Notes: a model not told the origin generated them from the letters alone. A stretch of 64,000 nt of DNA from an uncultured Sphingomonas sp. (GCA_913776045.1 CAJYOI010000041.1:124001-188000); one strand, 5' to 3'. Shown: positions 9,038 to 17,979, counted from the first letter of the stretch. Made by a program: numbers and translations.

Positions 9038-10230
9038 GGCGCGACGGGACCGAGATGGTCCTCGTTGAGCAGGTGATTGCCGTCGACGGTGAAAACCGAG
9101 TGATGCTCGCGCGACAGATCGAGATAGAAGCCGGACATGCGTTTCCAGCGGATCACCGCAAGCGTGGCGGCGAGGGAGTTCAGATCGGCCACCTGGGCGG
9201 CAGAGCCGTAGGGATCGTCGTCCAGGATGGCGGCCACCGGTATGCGCTTCTGCGCACGGTCCCGCTCGCGCATCCCCTCCGCGCTCGTCGTGACGCGCAC
9301 CGTTCCGACCAGGCCGCCGTCGGCGACGTGCATGCCGAGGCCCACGTCGATGAACGGCATCCCGCGCCGCTCCATCTCCTCGACCAGCACTCGCCTCGAC
9401 GCTGTGGAATCGACGCAGAGGAAGACGAAGTCGAGGTGGTCGAGCAGATGCAGGTTGCGCAGCCCCAGCCGCGCCTCGTGCGCGACGATGCCGAGGTGCA
9501 TCCGCGAATAGATGCCCTCGAAGTGCCCCACCTTGCTCGGCCGCGCTCGAAGTTCGTCGAGCGACGCTGCGCCCGGCGCACGGAAGGCGTTGTGCTGCTC
9601 GAGCCGGTCGTCGTCGAACAGATGGATCCGGCCGACCGGGCACTTCGCGACCAGATCGAGAACGTAGCCACCGGTGCCGCCGAGACCCACGATGCCGACG
9701 CTCGTCCCCGCCAGCCGCGCGTTGAGCGCGCCGATGCCGTGGCGCGAACTGGCCGTGTCGACATAGGTGAAGCAGGACCGGCCCGCCGCCGATACGACGC
9801 GCCCCGTCTTCGCCGTGGCCGTCGGATCGATGTAGTGGACATGGCCCGTCACCTGCGCGACGAACGTGGTCATCTTCGCGTGGAAGTCACGGAACTCGCC
9901 ATCGACCGGCCGGCTGCACAGCAGGTGGTCGGCGACCAGGCCGCTGCCGAGATCGACGCGGTTCCGGCCATGGGCCATCTCCCCGAGCGCGCGTCCCGTA
10001 GCGTCGCATGGCGTTCCGCCCCCGAACCACGCGGTGTGGTCCGACGGCGAGATCGTGCGATCGCCAGCCAGGTCGAGGCGCGAGATCAGAAGGCCGCGGC
10101 GGATGCGCCGCCCGCCATCGACGAAGGGAACATCCCGCAGAACGAGATGCCCCTCCTCGATGGACACGGCGTATCCCTCGTCCGCCAGCCGGGCGAGATC
10201 CGGATTAAGACTTATCAGTTGCCGTGACAT
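9034..10230 (-). CDS. ThiF/E1-like adenylyltransferase
   Basis: A 398-residue protein. The N-terminal ~155 residues form an extra domain of the kind fused to E1s in bacterial multiubiquitin operons (DUF6791-like). The C-terminal half is a ThiF/E1 Rossmann domain with the ATP-binding loop VGLGGTGGYVLDLVA followed by FDDDRLEQHNAFR. Such enzymes adenylate the C-terminus of ubiquitin-like proteins. Notably, no cysteine is present after FLCVDS (about residue 265), so the usual downstream thioester cysteine of canonical E1s is missing. The start overlaps the multiubiquitin gene by 26 bases, and the stop overlaps the next gene. Confidence 0.85.
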   Translation of the reverse strand: MSRQLISLNPDLARLADEGYAVSIEEGHLVLRDVPFVDGGRRIRRGLLISRLDLAGDRTISPSDHTAWFGGGTPCDATGRALGEMAHGRNRVDLGSGLVADHLLCSRPVDGEFRDFHAKMTTFVAQVTGHVHYIDPTATAKTGRVVSAAGRSCFTYVDTASSRHGIGALNARLAGTSVGIVGLGGTGGYVLDLVAKCPVGRIHLFDDDRLEQHNAFRAPGAASLDELRARPSKVGHFEGIYSRMHLGIVAHEARLGLRNLHLLDHLDFVFLCVDSTASRRVLVEEMERRGMPFIDVGLGMHVADGGLVGTVRVTTSAEGMRERDRAQKRIPVAAILDDDPYGSAAQVADLNSLAATLAVIRWKRMSGFYLDLSREHHSVFTVDGNHLLNEDHLGPVAP

Positions 10231-10876
10231 TGATCACCGTCCCCCTCGTCGCATGGAGCCTCTGGGTGGGCACCAGACTGCCCTCGGGGCGATCAGCCGG
10301 GCCGTCGCGGTAGGTCACCGTGAACATGCGGTTCGCCAGATCCCGGCGATCCGGGAAGGCCCGACCGACCAGATCCTCGTAGGTGACGTCCTCGGCCACC
10401 AGCTCGCGGCTGCGTCCGTTGACGACCACCGGCACCGTCGCGCGCTCGGTTGCCACCTGCCGCGTGACGACATGCGGCACCCAGTCCGCCGTCAGGTCGA
10501 CCATAGACCCGCGCCGCAACGGCTCGCCGCCGCTGTTGGCGAGGAACAGCCCCACATCATCCGCCACGTCCGCGATCTCGCGGATGTCGCTCTCCTGGAT
10601 GCCGGCCGCACCCCATTCCCACAGGCGTCCGTCCACCTTGAGGTGGCGAAGGCCGCCGTTGCGGTGGACGCGGAACGTCGCGACCGTGTCCTCGTCCGCC
10701 TCGACGGGATCGGTCGGCGCCACCAGCCGCGCCGCGCCGCCGTCGTCGCGGATCAGGACGTCGCGCCGCTCGGGATCTCCACCCGCCGCCATGAGAACGT
10801 CGCGACCCGTCAGGGCGCCACGAGGGAGGACATGCTCCTTGCCGTCGACGACCACCGTGATGCTTTCGCTGGACAT
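10205..10876 (-). CDS. Multiubiquitin (three beta-grasp lobes)
   Basis: A 223-residue product composed of ubiquitin-like repeats. Lobe 1 is residues ~4-80 (SITVVVDGKEHVL...), lobe 2 ~80-147 (LKVDGRLWEWGAAGIQESDIRE...), and lobe 3 ~150-223 (VPVVVNGRSREL...EDLVGRAFPDRR...VTYRDG), ending NVTATDKS. These patterns match the bacterial multiubiquitin family, whose members are substrates of a linked E1. The ATG at 10876 has a strong GAGGAG site. A 26-base overlap with the E1-like gene supports co-translation. Confidence 0.88.
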   Translation of the reverse strand: MSSESITVVVDGKEHVLPRGALTGRDVLMAAGGDPERRDVLIRDDGGAARLVAPTDPVEADEDTVATFRVHRNGGLRHLKVDGRLWEWGAAGIQESDIREIADVADDVGLFLANSGGEPLRRGSMVDLTADWVPHVVTRQVATERATVPVVVNGRSRELVAEDVTYEDLVGRAFPDRRDLANRMFTVTYRDGPADRPEGSLVPTQRLHATRGTVINVTATDKS

Positions 10877-11057
10877 GCTTCTTCTCCTCTTCGCTGTTGA
10901 ACCTGTCGTTTGGGCGGGGCGTCGCGGGCGCACCGCGCGGAAGCGCGGGCACAATCGAGCCAGGTGCGCGCGATCGCGGCGCACCACTCCCGTCTGTGGA
11001 TGAAGATCTTGCCGATCCAACCGACCGAGGTCGGCGAGCTGCCGGCGGACCTGCCGG

Positions 11058-12002
11058 TCAGCCGCTCAGCTGGCGGGCGATCTCGTCGTAGAGGCTGGCC
11101 GTCGTGACGGTCCGCCGGTAGCCGCCGCGTCGGACCACGCTGCCGTGCACGATCGCGCGGATCGTCTCGGCGTCGGGTTCGTCGAGGCCGTGATCGGCGA
11201 TGACCTCGGCGATCAGGTCGATCACCAGAAAGGTCGCGTCCATGTCCTCCGGCTCCTCCAGCCGGACTTCGAGCAGCACGTCGCGCAGGCGGTCGCGCAG
11301 GGCGTCCGGCGCGCTCGACTGGACCAGCCACGTCACCTGGCTGAGGTCGAGCGTCGCCCCGAGCCCCGGCTCCACGATCCGGCCGTTATGCCGCACGTCG
11401 AGAAGCCGGGCGACGTGCGCCAGCGCCTCCCTGTCCGCATCGTCGACGTTGATCACGGTCACCACCGGGTTCGCGCAGCGCGTCAGCGCCATCCCGATCA
11501 CCGGCGTGATCGGCATCGGCACGTCGGGCGCGTGGCGCCGATGGGCTGCATCGTGGTCGCGCACGTCCATCACCAGATGCGGCACCCCGGCGGCGTCCGA
11601 GATGCGTCGGGCGATGTGCGTCCGCCCCACACCCGCCGGTCCGGAGAGCAGCGTCGGCGGCATCGTGAACCAGGGGCGGCCGCGCACGCGCTGGTCGTCG
11701 CAGGCCGCCTCCACCAGCCGCATTAGCGCCGGGTGCCAGTCCATCGCCAGATCGCAGGCGATGCCGTTCGGGCCCAGGCGGTCACCGCCCCGCAGCTCGA
11801 ACGCGCCGTCGAGGCCGAGCGGCACCGCGCGCGTGGAGAAGCCGGAGGCGATCTCCATCATGGGGACACTGGGCCGGGGCGGCTTCGACGGCCGCGAAGG
11901 CATGGCGTGCGGCCCGTCATGCAGGACGATCGGCAGTTCGACGGCCGGCAGGATCGCGCCGTCGCGATCACCGGCGCCGTTGGGTTCGTCACGGTCGCTC
12001 AT
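11058..12002 (-). CDS. AAA-type ATPase with altered Walker motifs
   Basis: A 314-residue product resembling Lon/MoxR-type AAA proteins. The P-loop is GPAGVGRTH (121-129), where the invariant lysine is arginine, and the Walker B strand reads VVTVINVDDAD (180-190) with Asp in place of the catalytic Glu. Binding without normal hydrolysis, or a purely structural role, is therefore possible. Its start overlaps the stop of the gene upstream (ATGA at 11999-12002). The 181 bases downstream (10877-11057) show no convincing gene, then multiubiquitin follows on the same strand. Confidence 0.75.
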   Translation of the reverse strand: MSDRDEPNGAGDRDGAILPAVELPIVLHDGPHAMPSRPSKPPRPSVPMMEIASGFSTRAVPLGLDGAFELRGGDRLGPNGIACDLAMDWHPALMRLVEAACDDQRVRGRPWFTMPPTLLSGPAGVGRTHIARRISDAAGVPHLVMDVRDHDAAHRRHAPDVPMPITPVIGMALTRCANPVVTVINVDDADREALAHVARLLDVRHNGRIVEPGLGATLDLSQVTWLVQSSAPDALRDRLRDVLLEVRLEEPEDMDATFLVIDLIAEVIADHGLDEPDAETIRAIVHGSVVRRGGYRRTVTTASLYDEIARQLSG

Positions 12003-12658
12003 GCCTCGCCCCTCCAGAACCTGAGGGGACGGCGGCCGGAGCTGGTGATGCCCTTCGCCTTCGCGGCGCGCTCGGCGTCGCGCATCCCGGCGAGGACCAG
12101 CCGCTCCAGCTCGAGCGAGCCGTGCTCGCCGAGGAACTCCTCGAATTCGGTGAAGCGCGGCTGCTGCCAGCGGAGCCAGTCTACGACGCGGTCGCGCTCC
12201 CACTTCTCGGTGAAGGTCATCCGCCAGAACGCCTTGTCCTCGCTGCCGCGCTGCAGGCCGAGCGACGGCCGCTTGTGCTTTGGATCGTAGAGATAGAGCG
12301 TGATCTCGCGCGACAGGCGCTCCTGCTCGCGGGCCTCCTTGCGCAGCTCGCGCTCCCGCTCCGCCTCCTCGGCCGCGTGCTCGCGGGCGCGGTCGATGAT
12401 CATCGGGCCGAGCGTGGCGGACCCGATGCGGAGCGCCACCCTCCCCCACAGCGACCATTCCCCCGGCATCGACCACATCCAGCCGCACAGCGACTTCGCC
12501 TCCTTCGGCGAGCATTCGTGCGTCCAGACCGGAACGTGCGTGCCGTCCGGCAGGCGCCGCAGCAGCGAGACCGCCGAGCTACGGCCCTCGCCCTTGGCGA
12601 CGTGCGGGATGAAGGGGGCCGTGCCGACGTCCACGGGCCCGCGATCGGTGTTCGGCAT
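11999..12658 (-). CDS. Hypothetical protein, first gene of the ubiquitin-like operon
   Basis: A 219-residue product with a strongly charged, probably coiled-coil segment in its middle (AEEAERERELRKEAREQE). The ATG at 12658 has a GGAGG site 8 bases upstream; a TTG at 12707-12709 in the same frame is less likely because it falls inside an operator palindrome. The family is not recognised. It leads an operon with the AAA protein and probably the multiubiquitin genes, and its promoter region carries two GTTCAA-N6-TTGAAC sites. Confidence 0.65.
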   Translation of the reverse strand: MPNTDRGPVDVGTAPFIPHVAKGEGRSSAVSLLRRLPDGTHVPVWTHECSPKEAKSLCGWMWSMPGEWSLWGRVALRIGSATLGPMIIDRAREHAAEEAERERELRKEAREQERLSREITLYLYDPKHKRPSLGLQRGSEDKAFWRMTFTEKWERDRVVDWLRWQQPRFTEFEEFLGEHGSLELERLVLAGMRDAERAAKAKGITSSGRRPLRFWRGEA

Positions 12659-12703
12659 GTCGGACGCCTCCGCCTGCGCGCGTCCACCGTGGACACGCCA
12701 AAA

Positions 12704-12721
12704 GTTCAAAGATAGTTGAAC
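12704..12721 (+). promoter_or_regulatory. 18-bp palindromic operator 1
   Basis: GTTCAAAGATAGTTGAAC: perfect 6-bp arms around a 6-base centre. It lies about 46 bases upstream of the ubiquitin-like operon start and is paired with a second copy at 12731-12748. The same form recurs at 19736 and 24373. Confidence 0.75.
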
Positions 12722-12730
12722 GGTTTAATC

Positions 12731-12748
12731 GTTCAATGGGTATTGAAC
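12731..12748 (+). promoter_or_regulatory. 18-bp palindromic operator 2
   Basis: GTTCAATGGGTATTGAAC: perfect 7-bp arms with a 4-base centre. Its centre is 27 bases from that of operator 1. It lies between the divergent ubiquitin-like operon and the sce7726 gene, so it could control both. Confidence 0.78.
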
Positions 12749-12840
12749 TATTTTTTTACCGGCCTCATTTCGGTCCGCAAATCGGTCAGCCCAACAATTG
12801 CGCGTTGCGCTCCGAGGACGGTCGAGGCTACCCAACTGGG

Positions 12841-13437
12841 ATGCGGGGACAGCGACTTCGAGATGGCGACGTGCGCCAGGCGGCTTACGGCCGTCTGCTG
12901 TCCCATGCACGCGCCTGCCCCGACACGCTGGTGATAGACGAGCTCGGTCTGGATCACGGCGCAAGCAGGATCGACATCGCGGTGATCAACGGCCACATCC
13001 GTGGCCTCGAGATCAAGGCTGAGGCGGACACCCTCGAGCGGCTCCCTCGCCAGGTAGCCGCCTATAGCGAGGTCGTAGATAAGGCTTCGCTCATCGTCGC
13101 GCCGAGACACCTCGACGGCGCGATGGCCATCATCCCCGATTGGTGGGGAATCATCGTCGCAGATCGGGGAACGCGTCAGGGCGTCATCTTCAACCGCGTC
13201 CGACCGGAACGGGCCAACCGGGCCGTCAACCCGCTTGTCCTTGCCCGCCTGCTTTGGCGGCCGGAGGTCCAACGGATCCTGGAGGGCATCGGCGTGCCCA
13301 AGCGCGACCTCAGGGCCCCGCGCGAGGATCTCTACCAGCGGCTGGTTACCGAGCTTCCCGCCAGACAGCTCGCCTACGAGGTCCGGACCGCCCTCAAGAC
13401 GCGCTCAATCTGGCGAGGTCCTCCACCACCTTTGTGA
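12841..13437 (+). CDS. sce7726 family protein (nuclease-like)
   Basis: A 198-residue product with the family core VIDELGLDHGASRIDIAVING ... GLEIKAEADTLERLP ... AAYSEVVDKASLIVAPRH. The D...(E)xK pattern (RIDIAV; LEIKAE) resembles a PD-(D/E)XK nuclease fold. The start at 12841 gives the usual family N-terminus; an ATG at 12736 in the same frame sits inside an operator and would add a non-family leader. It converges on the beta-protein gene with a 44-base overlap. Such proteins are often found beside beta-family and ImmA genes. Function is not established. Confidence 0.75.
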   Translation: MRGQRLRDGDVRQAAYGRLLSHARACPDTLVIDELGLDHGASRIDIAVINGHIRGLEIKAEADTLERLPRQVAAYSEVVDKASLIVAPRHLDGAMAIIPDWWGIIVADRGTRQGVIFNRVRPERANRAVNPLVLARLLWRPEVQRILEGIGVPKRDLRAPREDLYQRLVTELPARQLAYEVRTALKTRSIWRGPPPPL

Positions 13438-14476
13438 TGTGGTGGTTGGTCGCCACCCACTTCCATGTGGTGGGGTTGCCCTTCTTCTCGATGCCGAGGC
13501 GACAGCCGTCGATGTATCTCGACCCCTCGGAGAAAGCAGCACCGGCGAAGCGACCGGAGTTGACGATGCTGCCGCACAGCCCCGGATACGCCGCGTTGTT
13601 CTGCGACTTCTGCCGCTTGGCCTTTGCAACGAGCCACGCGTCGTCGATAGCATACCGGACGTTGGGCGAGCCCCGCATGTAGCGCATGTCACCCTGCGGG
13701 AAACTCACCGCAGCGATGGTGTAGTCGCCGAAGCCGGGCCGCCGGACATGCGCAGGCAGTGCTGCGACTAGTGCCTTGTAGAGCAGCCACTCGCGCCGCG
13801 GCAGCATGGTGGCGCCGTAATCGAGAGCGCTGAGGCTGTCCGGAAACGACGTCGCCAGCATTGTGACGGAATGGGCCTTGGCGATCACCTCGCTCTGCGC
13901 GAGTGCTGCCGAAATAATCCCGATCAACCCATCCTGCGGGTCGAATTGCGGGCAACGCAGATCGAGCAGGATATCGATGCGTTCGATGGGCACGCCGAGA
14001 GACTGGAAGAGCGACTTCGCATCCCTGTCGAAATCCGGATCGACCGTGTCCTCCAGACTGCATCGAAGCACCACGCCCTTGTTGTCGGTCGCGACGATCC
14101 CGCGAACCGCCTGCTGATAGTCTCCATCTCGATCGAGCGCGGTCACTGGAGACAGCGTGACGCCCTGCAGACGGGCGTCGTCGAATATGAAAGTGAGCGG
14201 ATGGCGACCATCCGACATCCGCGTCGGTGCCGGTATCTGGACGGTGTCGATCATGGCCGGCCGGCCCGGCCAGTTCTTCGCGACCTGCTTCACGAAGGGC
14301 TCGAGTTGCTCGTTGATGTGCTTCTTCGGCTTGTGCAGCTCAAAGTCGTAGTCCGGCGGCAGGACCTCGACGAGCGGCACTGTCCTGGCTCGAACACCAT
14401 CGTTCAGCCTGCGAAGTGCTTGGTATTCACCCATTCGCCACCGGAGAAGCGGGACGTAATAGTTCGGAACCACCAT
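13394..14476 (-). CDS. Beta family protein (phage T4 beta-like)
   Basis: A 360-residue product. It starts NYYVPLLRWRMGEYQAL, the typical beginning of the beta-protein family, with the later DGYTIA-like and RYMRG motifs also recognisable. The molecular role of the family is unknown; members recur in bacterial accessory regions next to XRE-ImmA/IrrE proteins, as here. Its start lies 11 bases after the ImmA-type gene stop, so the two form one transcript. The 3' end overlaps sce7726 tail to tail. Confidence 0.75.
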   Translation of the reverse strand: MVVPNYYVPLLRWRMGEYQALRRLNDGVRARTVPLVEVLPPDYDFELHKPKKHINEQLEPFVKQVAKNWPGRPAMIDTVQIPAPTRMSDGRHPLTFIFDDARLQGVTLSPVTALDRDGDYQQAVRGIVATDNKGVVLRCSLEDTVDPDFDRDAKSLFQSLGVPIERIDILLDLRCPQFDPQDGLIGIISAALAQSEVIAKAHSVTMLATSFPDSLSALDYGATMLPRREWLLYKALVAALPAHVRRPGFGDYTIAAVSFPQGDMRYMRGSPNVRYAIDDAWLVAKAKRQKSQNNAAYPGLCGSIVNSGRFAGAAFSEGSRYIDGCRLGIEKKGNPTTWKWVATNHHITKVVEDLARLSAS

Positions 14477-14487
14477 CCATCCTTCCT

Positions 14488-15753
14488 TCAGAACTCGAAT
14501 TGACGCCTCACTTCGCCCTGGCCGACCATAGACTTGAGCAACGTATAGTCACCGGCCTCACGACGCACACGTCCGGCAATAATCGCGGACGATACTCCAA
14601 ACCTCTTCGCGTCCGTCATCACGGACTTCTCCGTCCGCGAGAAGCGCGACACGGCAAGCTGCCAGTCGGCTGACGAGATCAGAGCCTCCTGCGCGAAATA
14701 GTCCGCCTCTACCTCCTTCTCGTCGGCCGCCGGCGAATCGGTGTCGTCGAATATGGCCGAATACTCACCGTCGCCGATGTGCAACTTCAGATGCGCGATC
14801 TCGTGCAGCAGCGTGAACCAGAAGTTGTCGAGCCGATCGTAACGCAGCGTCATTGCGACAATCGCATGATCGCCGGAAGACGCCAGGGCCGCCCCGTCCA
14901 GCAACGTGCCCGGCAGGTGGCGCTCGATGACGAGCGAGATGCCCATGTCGCGAAGATACCCCACGGCCGACTGCGGCCCATCCTCGGTGGTGCTGAGCGA
15001 CACTAGGCCACGCACCCAATCGTCGGTGATCGCGTCGCGGTCGAACCGGTGCGGTGGCGGCAAACGATCCGCGACGCGCCGGACACGCGCCTCCCAAGCG
15101 GCGATCGCCGCCTCGTGCACCTGCCCGCTGGACCGCACCGACTTCTTGTGGAGCGCAGCCATAGCGGGATGAGAATGACTGCCGTGCAGGAACATGGGCA
15201 TCAGTTCGCCCAGTGACTTCTTCGCCTGCGCAAGCGTGCCCGAAAAATCCTCGAACCATCCACGCTTGAACATCTCTGCGACTGGAAACGCCTGCCACGC
15301 ATCCGTCGGCAACGCCTGCAACGCCGAGTTGCCCACCAACTGCCCCTGCTCCGAAATCCTAACGCTGAGGGCATCGGCGATCTCGATCAGCCGATCGAGG
15401 CTTGCGGCGCGATAGCGCTCGGCCTCATAACGCTGAACCTGCTGCTCCTTCAGGCCCAGGAAATCGGCCAGATCCCTCTGACTCATGCCACGCGCGATGC
15501 GTGCCTGGATGAGGATGTCCGGGAGGTCATGCAGGCTCTCCGCTGCGAAGGTTGAAACCTTCCCAGCGCGCAGATCCTCGTAGAACCGGACGTCCTCCTC
15601 CAATTCGACGATCTGGTTACTGATCGCGGACACCTGGGCACGGATCAGTTCCGGCGGCAGACCAGCATCCGACGCACCAATCGCATCCAGCGACGACTTG
15701 AACTTGTCTATAGAGGCCCTGCTTGCCCGATACTGCTTCTCATTGGTGATCAT
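14488..15753 (-). CDS. XRE-type regulator fused to ImmA/IrrE metallopeptidase
   Basis: A 421-residue product. After a coiled N-terminus (~1-65) comes an XRE helix-turn-helix (about 78-132: QARIARGMSQRDLADFLGLKEQQVQRYE). The C-terminal ImmA/IrrE zinc-protease domain has HEIAH at 317-321 and downstream acidic ligands (DEKEVEADYFAQEAL). Such proteins cleave or sequester phage or toxin-operon repressors. The start overlaps the DUF6932 gene stop (ATGA at 15750-15753). With the gene upstream and the beta gene downstream it makes a three-gene operon. Confidence 0.85.
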   Translation of the reverse strand: MITNEKQYRASRASIDKFKSSLDAIGASDAGLPPELIRAQVSAISNQIVELEEDVRFYEDLRAGKVSTFAAESLHDLPDILIQARIARGMSQRDLADFLGLKEQQVQRYEAERYRAASLDRLIEIADALSVRISEQGQLVGNSALQALPTDAWQAFPVAEMFKRGWFEDFSGTLAQAKKSLGELMPMFLHGSHSHPAMAALHKKSVRSSGQVHEAAIAAWEARVRRVADRLPPPHRFDRDAITDDWVRGLVSLSTTEDGPQSAVGYLRDMGISLVIERHLPGTLLDGAALASSGDHAIVAMTLRYDRLDNFWFTLLHEIAHLKLHIGDGEYSAIFDDTDSPAADEKEVEADYFAQEALISSADWQLAVSRFSRTEKSVMTDAKRFGVSSAIIAGRVRREAGDYTLLKSMVGQGEVRRQFEF

Positions 15754-16211
15754 GGCGTCGCTCCTTTCGGCGGCGCGAGCGAGATGCGGAGTATGCCCTT
15801 GGCGGCTCCGCTGAACTTCTCGACTTGGAAGAAATCAAGGAATGGGGCGACGCCACTCGACAGTGCGGCGATGAACATCTCGCCGAGATACTTCGCCTTC
15901 TGTGCGGCACGCTTGTTGTCGAAATCGAGCAGCACGGGATCGAGCCTGCTGAAGTCGACGCCGACATGATCCCAGCAACCATCGTAGTCGCCCGGGTGAG
16001 GCTTCGCCGTGACGAAGCTGCCGTCCAGATAGACCGTGCGGCATCCCACGTGCCGCAAAGCGTCGGTCACTCGGATGAACCCCTCGAACAGCCACCGGCG
16101 ATGCGGTGTCGTCGCAAACCGGACCTCGACCTCTGCGAGCGTGGCGTCGTGAATCCCCGGCGGAAGCACCGCCCATGGGCACGAGGGGAGATCGACCAGA
16201 TCCGGTATCAT
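15750..16211 (-). CDS. DUF6932-like, nucleotidyltransferase-type protein
   Basis: A 153-residue product. YLDGSFVTAKPHPGDYDGCWD resembles the GS...DxD core of minimal nucleotidyltransferases and DUF6932 proteins, which are often toxin-antitoxin or regulatory partners. No clear ribosome site precedes the ATG at 16211; a palindrome lies immediately upstream, so this may be a leaderless or tightly regulated start. An alternative TTG at 16238 would include that palindrome. It is the first gene of the DUF6932 / XRE-ImmA / beta operon. Confidence 0.68.
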   Translation of the reverse strand: MIPDLVDLPSCPWAVLPPGIHDATLAEVEVRFATTPHRRWLFEGFIRVTDALRHVGCRTVYLDGSFVTAKPHPGDYDGCWDHVGVDFSRLDPVLLDFDNKRAAQKAKYLGEMFIAALSSGVAPFLDFFQVEKFSGAAKGILRISLAPPKGATP

Positions 16212-16213
16212 GA

Positions 16214-16233
16214 ACACAACAATATCGTTGTGT
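16214..16233 (-). promoter_or_regulatory. Inverted repeat at the DUF6932 operon start
   Basis: ACACAAC-aatatc-GTTGTGT: 7-bp perfect arms with a 6-base spacer, starting 3 bases from the ATG. It is a plausible operator for the XRE domain of the same operon (autoregulation), by inference. Confidence 0.5.
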
Positions 16234-16330
16234 CGCAAAATTGTCTAGCCCCCGCTTTGGAAGATGCGGACGCCACCGGACAAGGGTGTCCAGCCTTCAA
16301 CGGCGGGGCCAGCTCGACTATGATTGAACT

Positions 16331-17026
16331 ATGGAAAACGACGCCATCCTGAGACGCTACACGAACCTCCCGGTTCTCATCGACATGCTGGTCCGGGAAC
16401 AGATCACGATCCTTGGCTACAACCATTGGGTCGACGCAAATGACCGGCGTGGCCTAGAACTGTATCAGGACAAGCTGAGGTTCGGTTTCGTCGGAGCCAT
16501 GTGTCTCACGATGGCTTCCGAGACATTCCACCACTGGCAGATTTTCGCTCAGGGAGAATCAGGCGTCTGCATAGTGTTCGACCGCGGACGGCTCGAGGCC
16601 GCGCTTCGCGACCGCGAGCATTTCATCGCCAAGCCGGTTGACTATGTGCAGCTCAATGCGATCGGCGACATCGATCCCACCGACATCCATCGCCTTCCAT
16701 TTCTGAAACGCTACGGTTTCAGGGATGAGCGAGAGTATCGCCTGCTGGCGTTCGCAGCCGAGCAACATTCCTCCATGGCGGTCCGATTAACACCTGACCT
16801 GATCCAGCGCGTGGTGTTCAGCCCCTTCACCCACCCGAATATCGTCGCCAGCCTCAAGATCGCGCTGCGGTCGCTGCCAGTATGGCGCGGATTGAGCGTG
16901 GGACGTTCGCATCTCACCGCGAACGAAACTTGGCAGGGCGCCCTTCAGGACATGGTGGTCAGGCACGGCATCGAATACGGCGATTGGGAACCGATCGACC
17001 CGAGAGCCTTGCTCGGGCCCGCATAG
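16331..17026 (+). CDS. DUF2971-like protein
   Basis: A 231-residue product: RRYTNLPVLIDMLVREQIT ... HHWQIFAQGESGVCIVFDR ... ERVEYRL-type segment (FRDEREYRLLAF). This arrangement resembles DUF2971 proteins, which are widespread in accessory DNA near phage-defence genes, with unknown activity. It is divergent from the DUF6932 operon with 119 bases between. Confidence 0.62.
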   Translation: MENDAILRRYTNLPVLIDMLVREQITILGYNHWVDANDRRGLELYQDKLRFGFVGAMCLTMASETFHHWQIFAQGESGVCIVFDRGRLEAALRDREHFIAKPVDYVQLNAIGDIDPTDIHRLPFLKRYGFRDEREYRLLAFAAEQHSSMAVRLTPDLIQRVVFSPFTHPNIVASLKIALRSLPVWRGLSVGRSHLTANETWQGALQDMVVRHGIEYGDWEPIDPRALLGPA

Positions 17027-17070
17027 CAACACCGACCTTGGCCGATTCCTCCAGCGGGACTTGAGATATC

Positions 17071-17964
17071 TTGGATCCACCCTTTAGTTTGGTGGCATCA
17101 ACAATCCGGCGCCTTCCCTTGACCAAGCAGACCTACGAACAGCCCCGCCCCACCCTTCCCGCTGACATTCGCCGGTCTATCCTGGTGGAGGCCGGACATG
17201 CGTGCGCGGTGAAGAACTGCAATGAACACACCTACCTCGACATTCATCACATCGATCATAACCGCGAGAACAACAGCCTCGACAATCTCATCCTCCTCTG
17301 CCGCAAACATCATGGAATGGCGCATGATGAGGTCATCGATCGCAAATCGCTGCGAGCCTATAAGGAGCTGCTGAAGGGCGCAGAGCTATCACAAATTCAG
17401 GCTCGTCTGAGCGATCTCGAGACCGCACTGAACGTCGAGAAGCAGAATGTGCCCGAACAGACAGTCAGTGACGACCAACCGGCCAGCGGCCTCGCGGAGA
17501 AGTCAACTGCCGGCCGTAACGCCGTGTTGCACTTCGCGCTCTACCATGTAGCGATTTCGAGGTATGAGGCCGACTGCAGACTATACTTTGAACGGAACGT
17601 CGAGTTCCGCTCAGGTGAGCAGACGCTGACGGTGGACGGCCTACACGTCGGTGCAAACGGGGAACACGATACGATCGTCGAGGTATTCTACATCCGGAAA
17701 CCTTATCTCGATTCACCGGCCTATGCATCGTTCGTTCACCAGAAGGCAGTTCTCTACGAACTCCTGACCGGACGGGTGGCAAAGGGCGTTCTACTTGCCG
17801 TAGTTGGACGCGAGAGGATGCTCGGAGACGGCTACCTGTCGGCGACGGCTGAGGGTGTGGCCAATTTCGACGACGTCTCGTTGCAGGTCTATTCCTGCGA
17901 ACAAGTCGGTTTCCATCCCGGACCAATCAGCGCTGCCGTGATCGGACGGAACAGCGCGGTTTAG
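17071..17964 (+). CDS. HNH endonuclease with C-terminal unknown domain
   Basis: Up to 297 residues. The N-terminal treble-clef HNH is clear: CAVKNC ... YLDIHHIDHNRENNSLDNLILLCRKHH. The C-terminal half (from about 150) is a separate mixed alpha/beta domain with no known family, possibly restriction-nuclease-like. The start is uncertain: TTG at 17071 is the longest reading, while GTG at 17092 and TTG at 17119 are alternatives, and none has a strong ribosome site. It ends in a convergent terminator shared with the exonuclease gene. Confidence 0.7.
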   Translation: MDPPFSLVASTIRRLPLTKQTYEQPRPTLPADIRRSILVEAGHACAVKNCNEHTYLDIHHIDHNRENNSLDNLILLCRKHHGMAHDEVIDRKSLRAYKELLKGAELSQIQARLSDLETALNVEKQNVPEQTVSDDQPASGLAEKSTAGRNAVLHFALYHVAISRYEADCRLYFERNVEFRSGEQTLTVDGLHVGANGEHDTIVEVFYIRKPYLDSPAYASFVHQKAVLYELLTGRVAKGVLLAVVGRERMLGDGYLSATAEGVANFDDVSLQVYSCEQVGFHPGPISAAVIGRNSAV

Positions 17965-17979
17965 ATCGCTGCCGTTCCC

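Noticed and set aside
10877-11057. Extra small gene between the AAA protein and multiubiquitin
   Set aside because: A minus-strand frame with VGWIGKIFIHRREWC looks slightly protein-like but has no start codon with a ribosome site and no family match.
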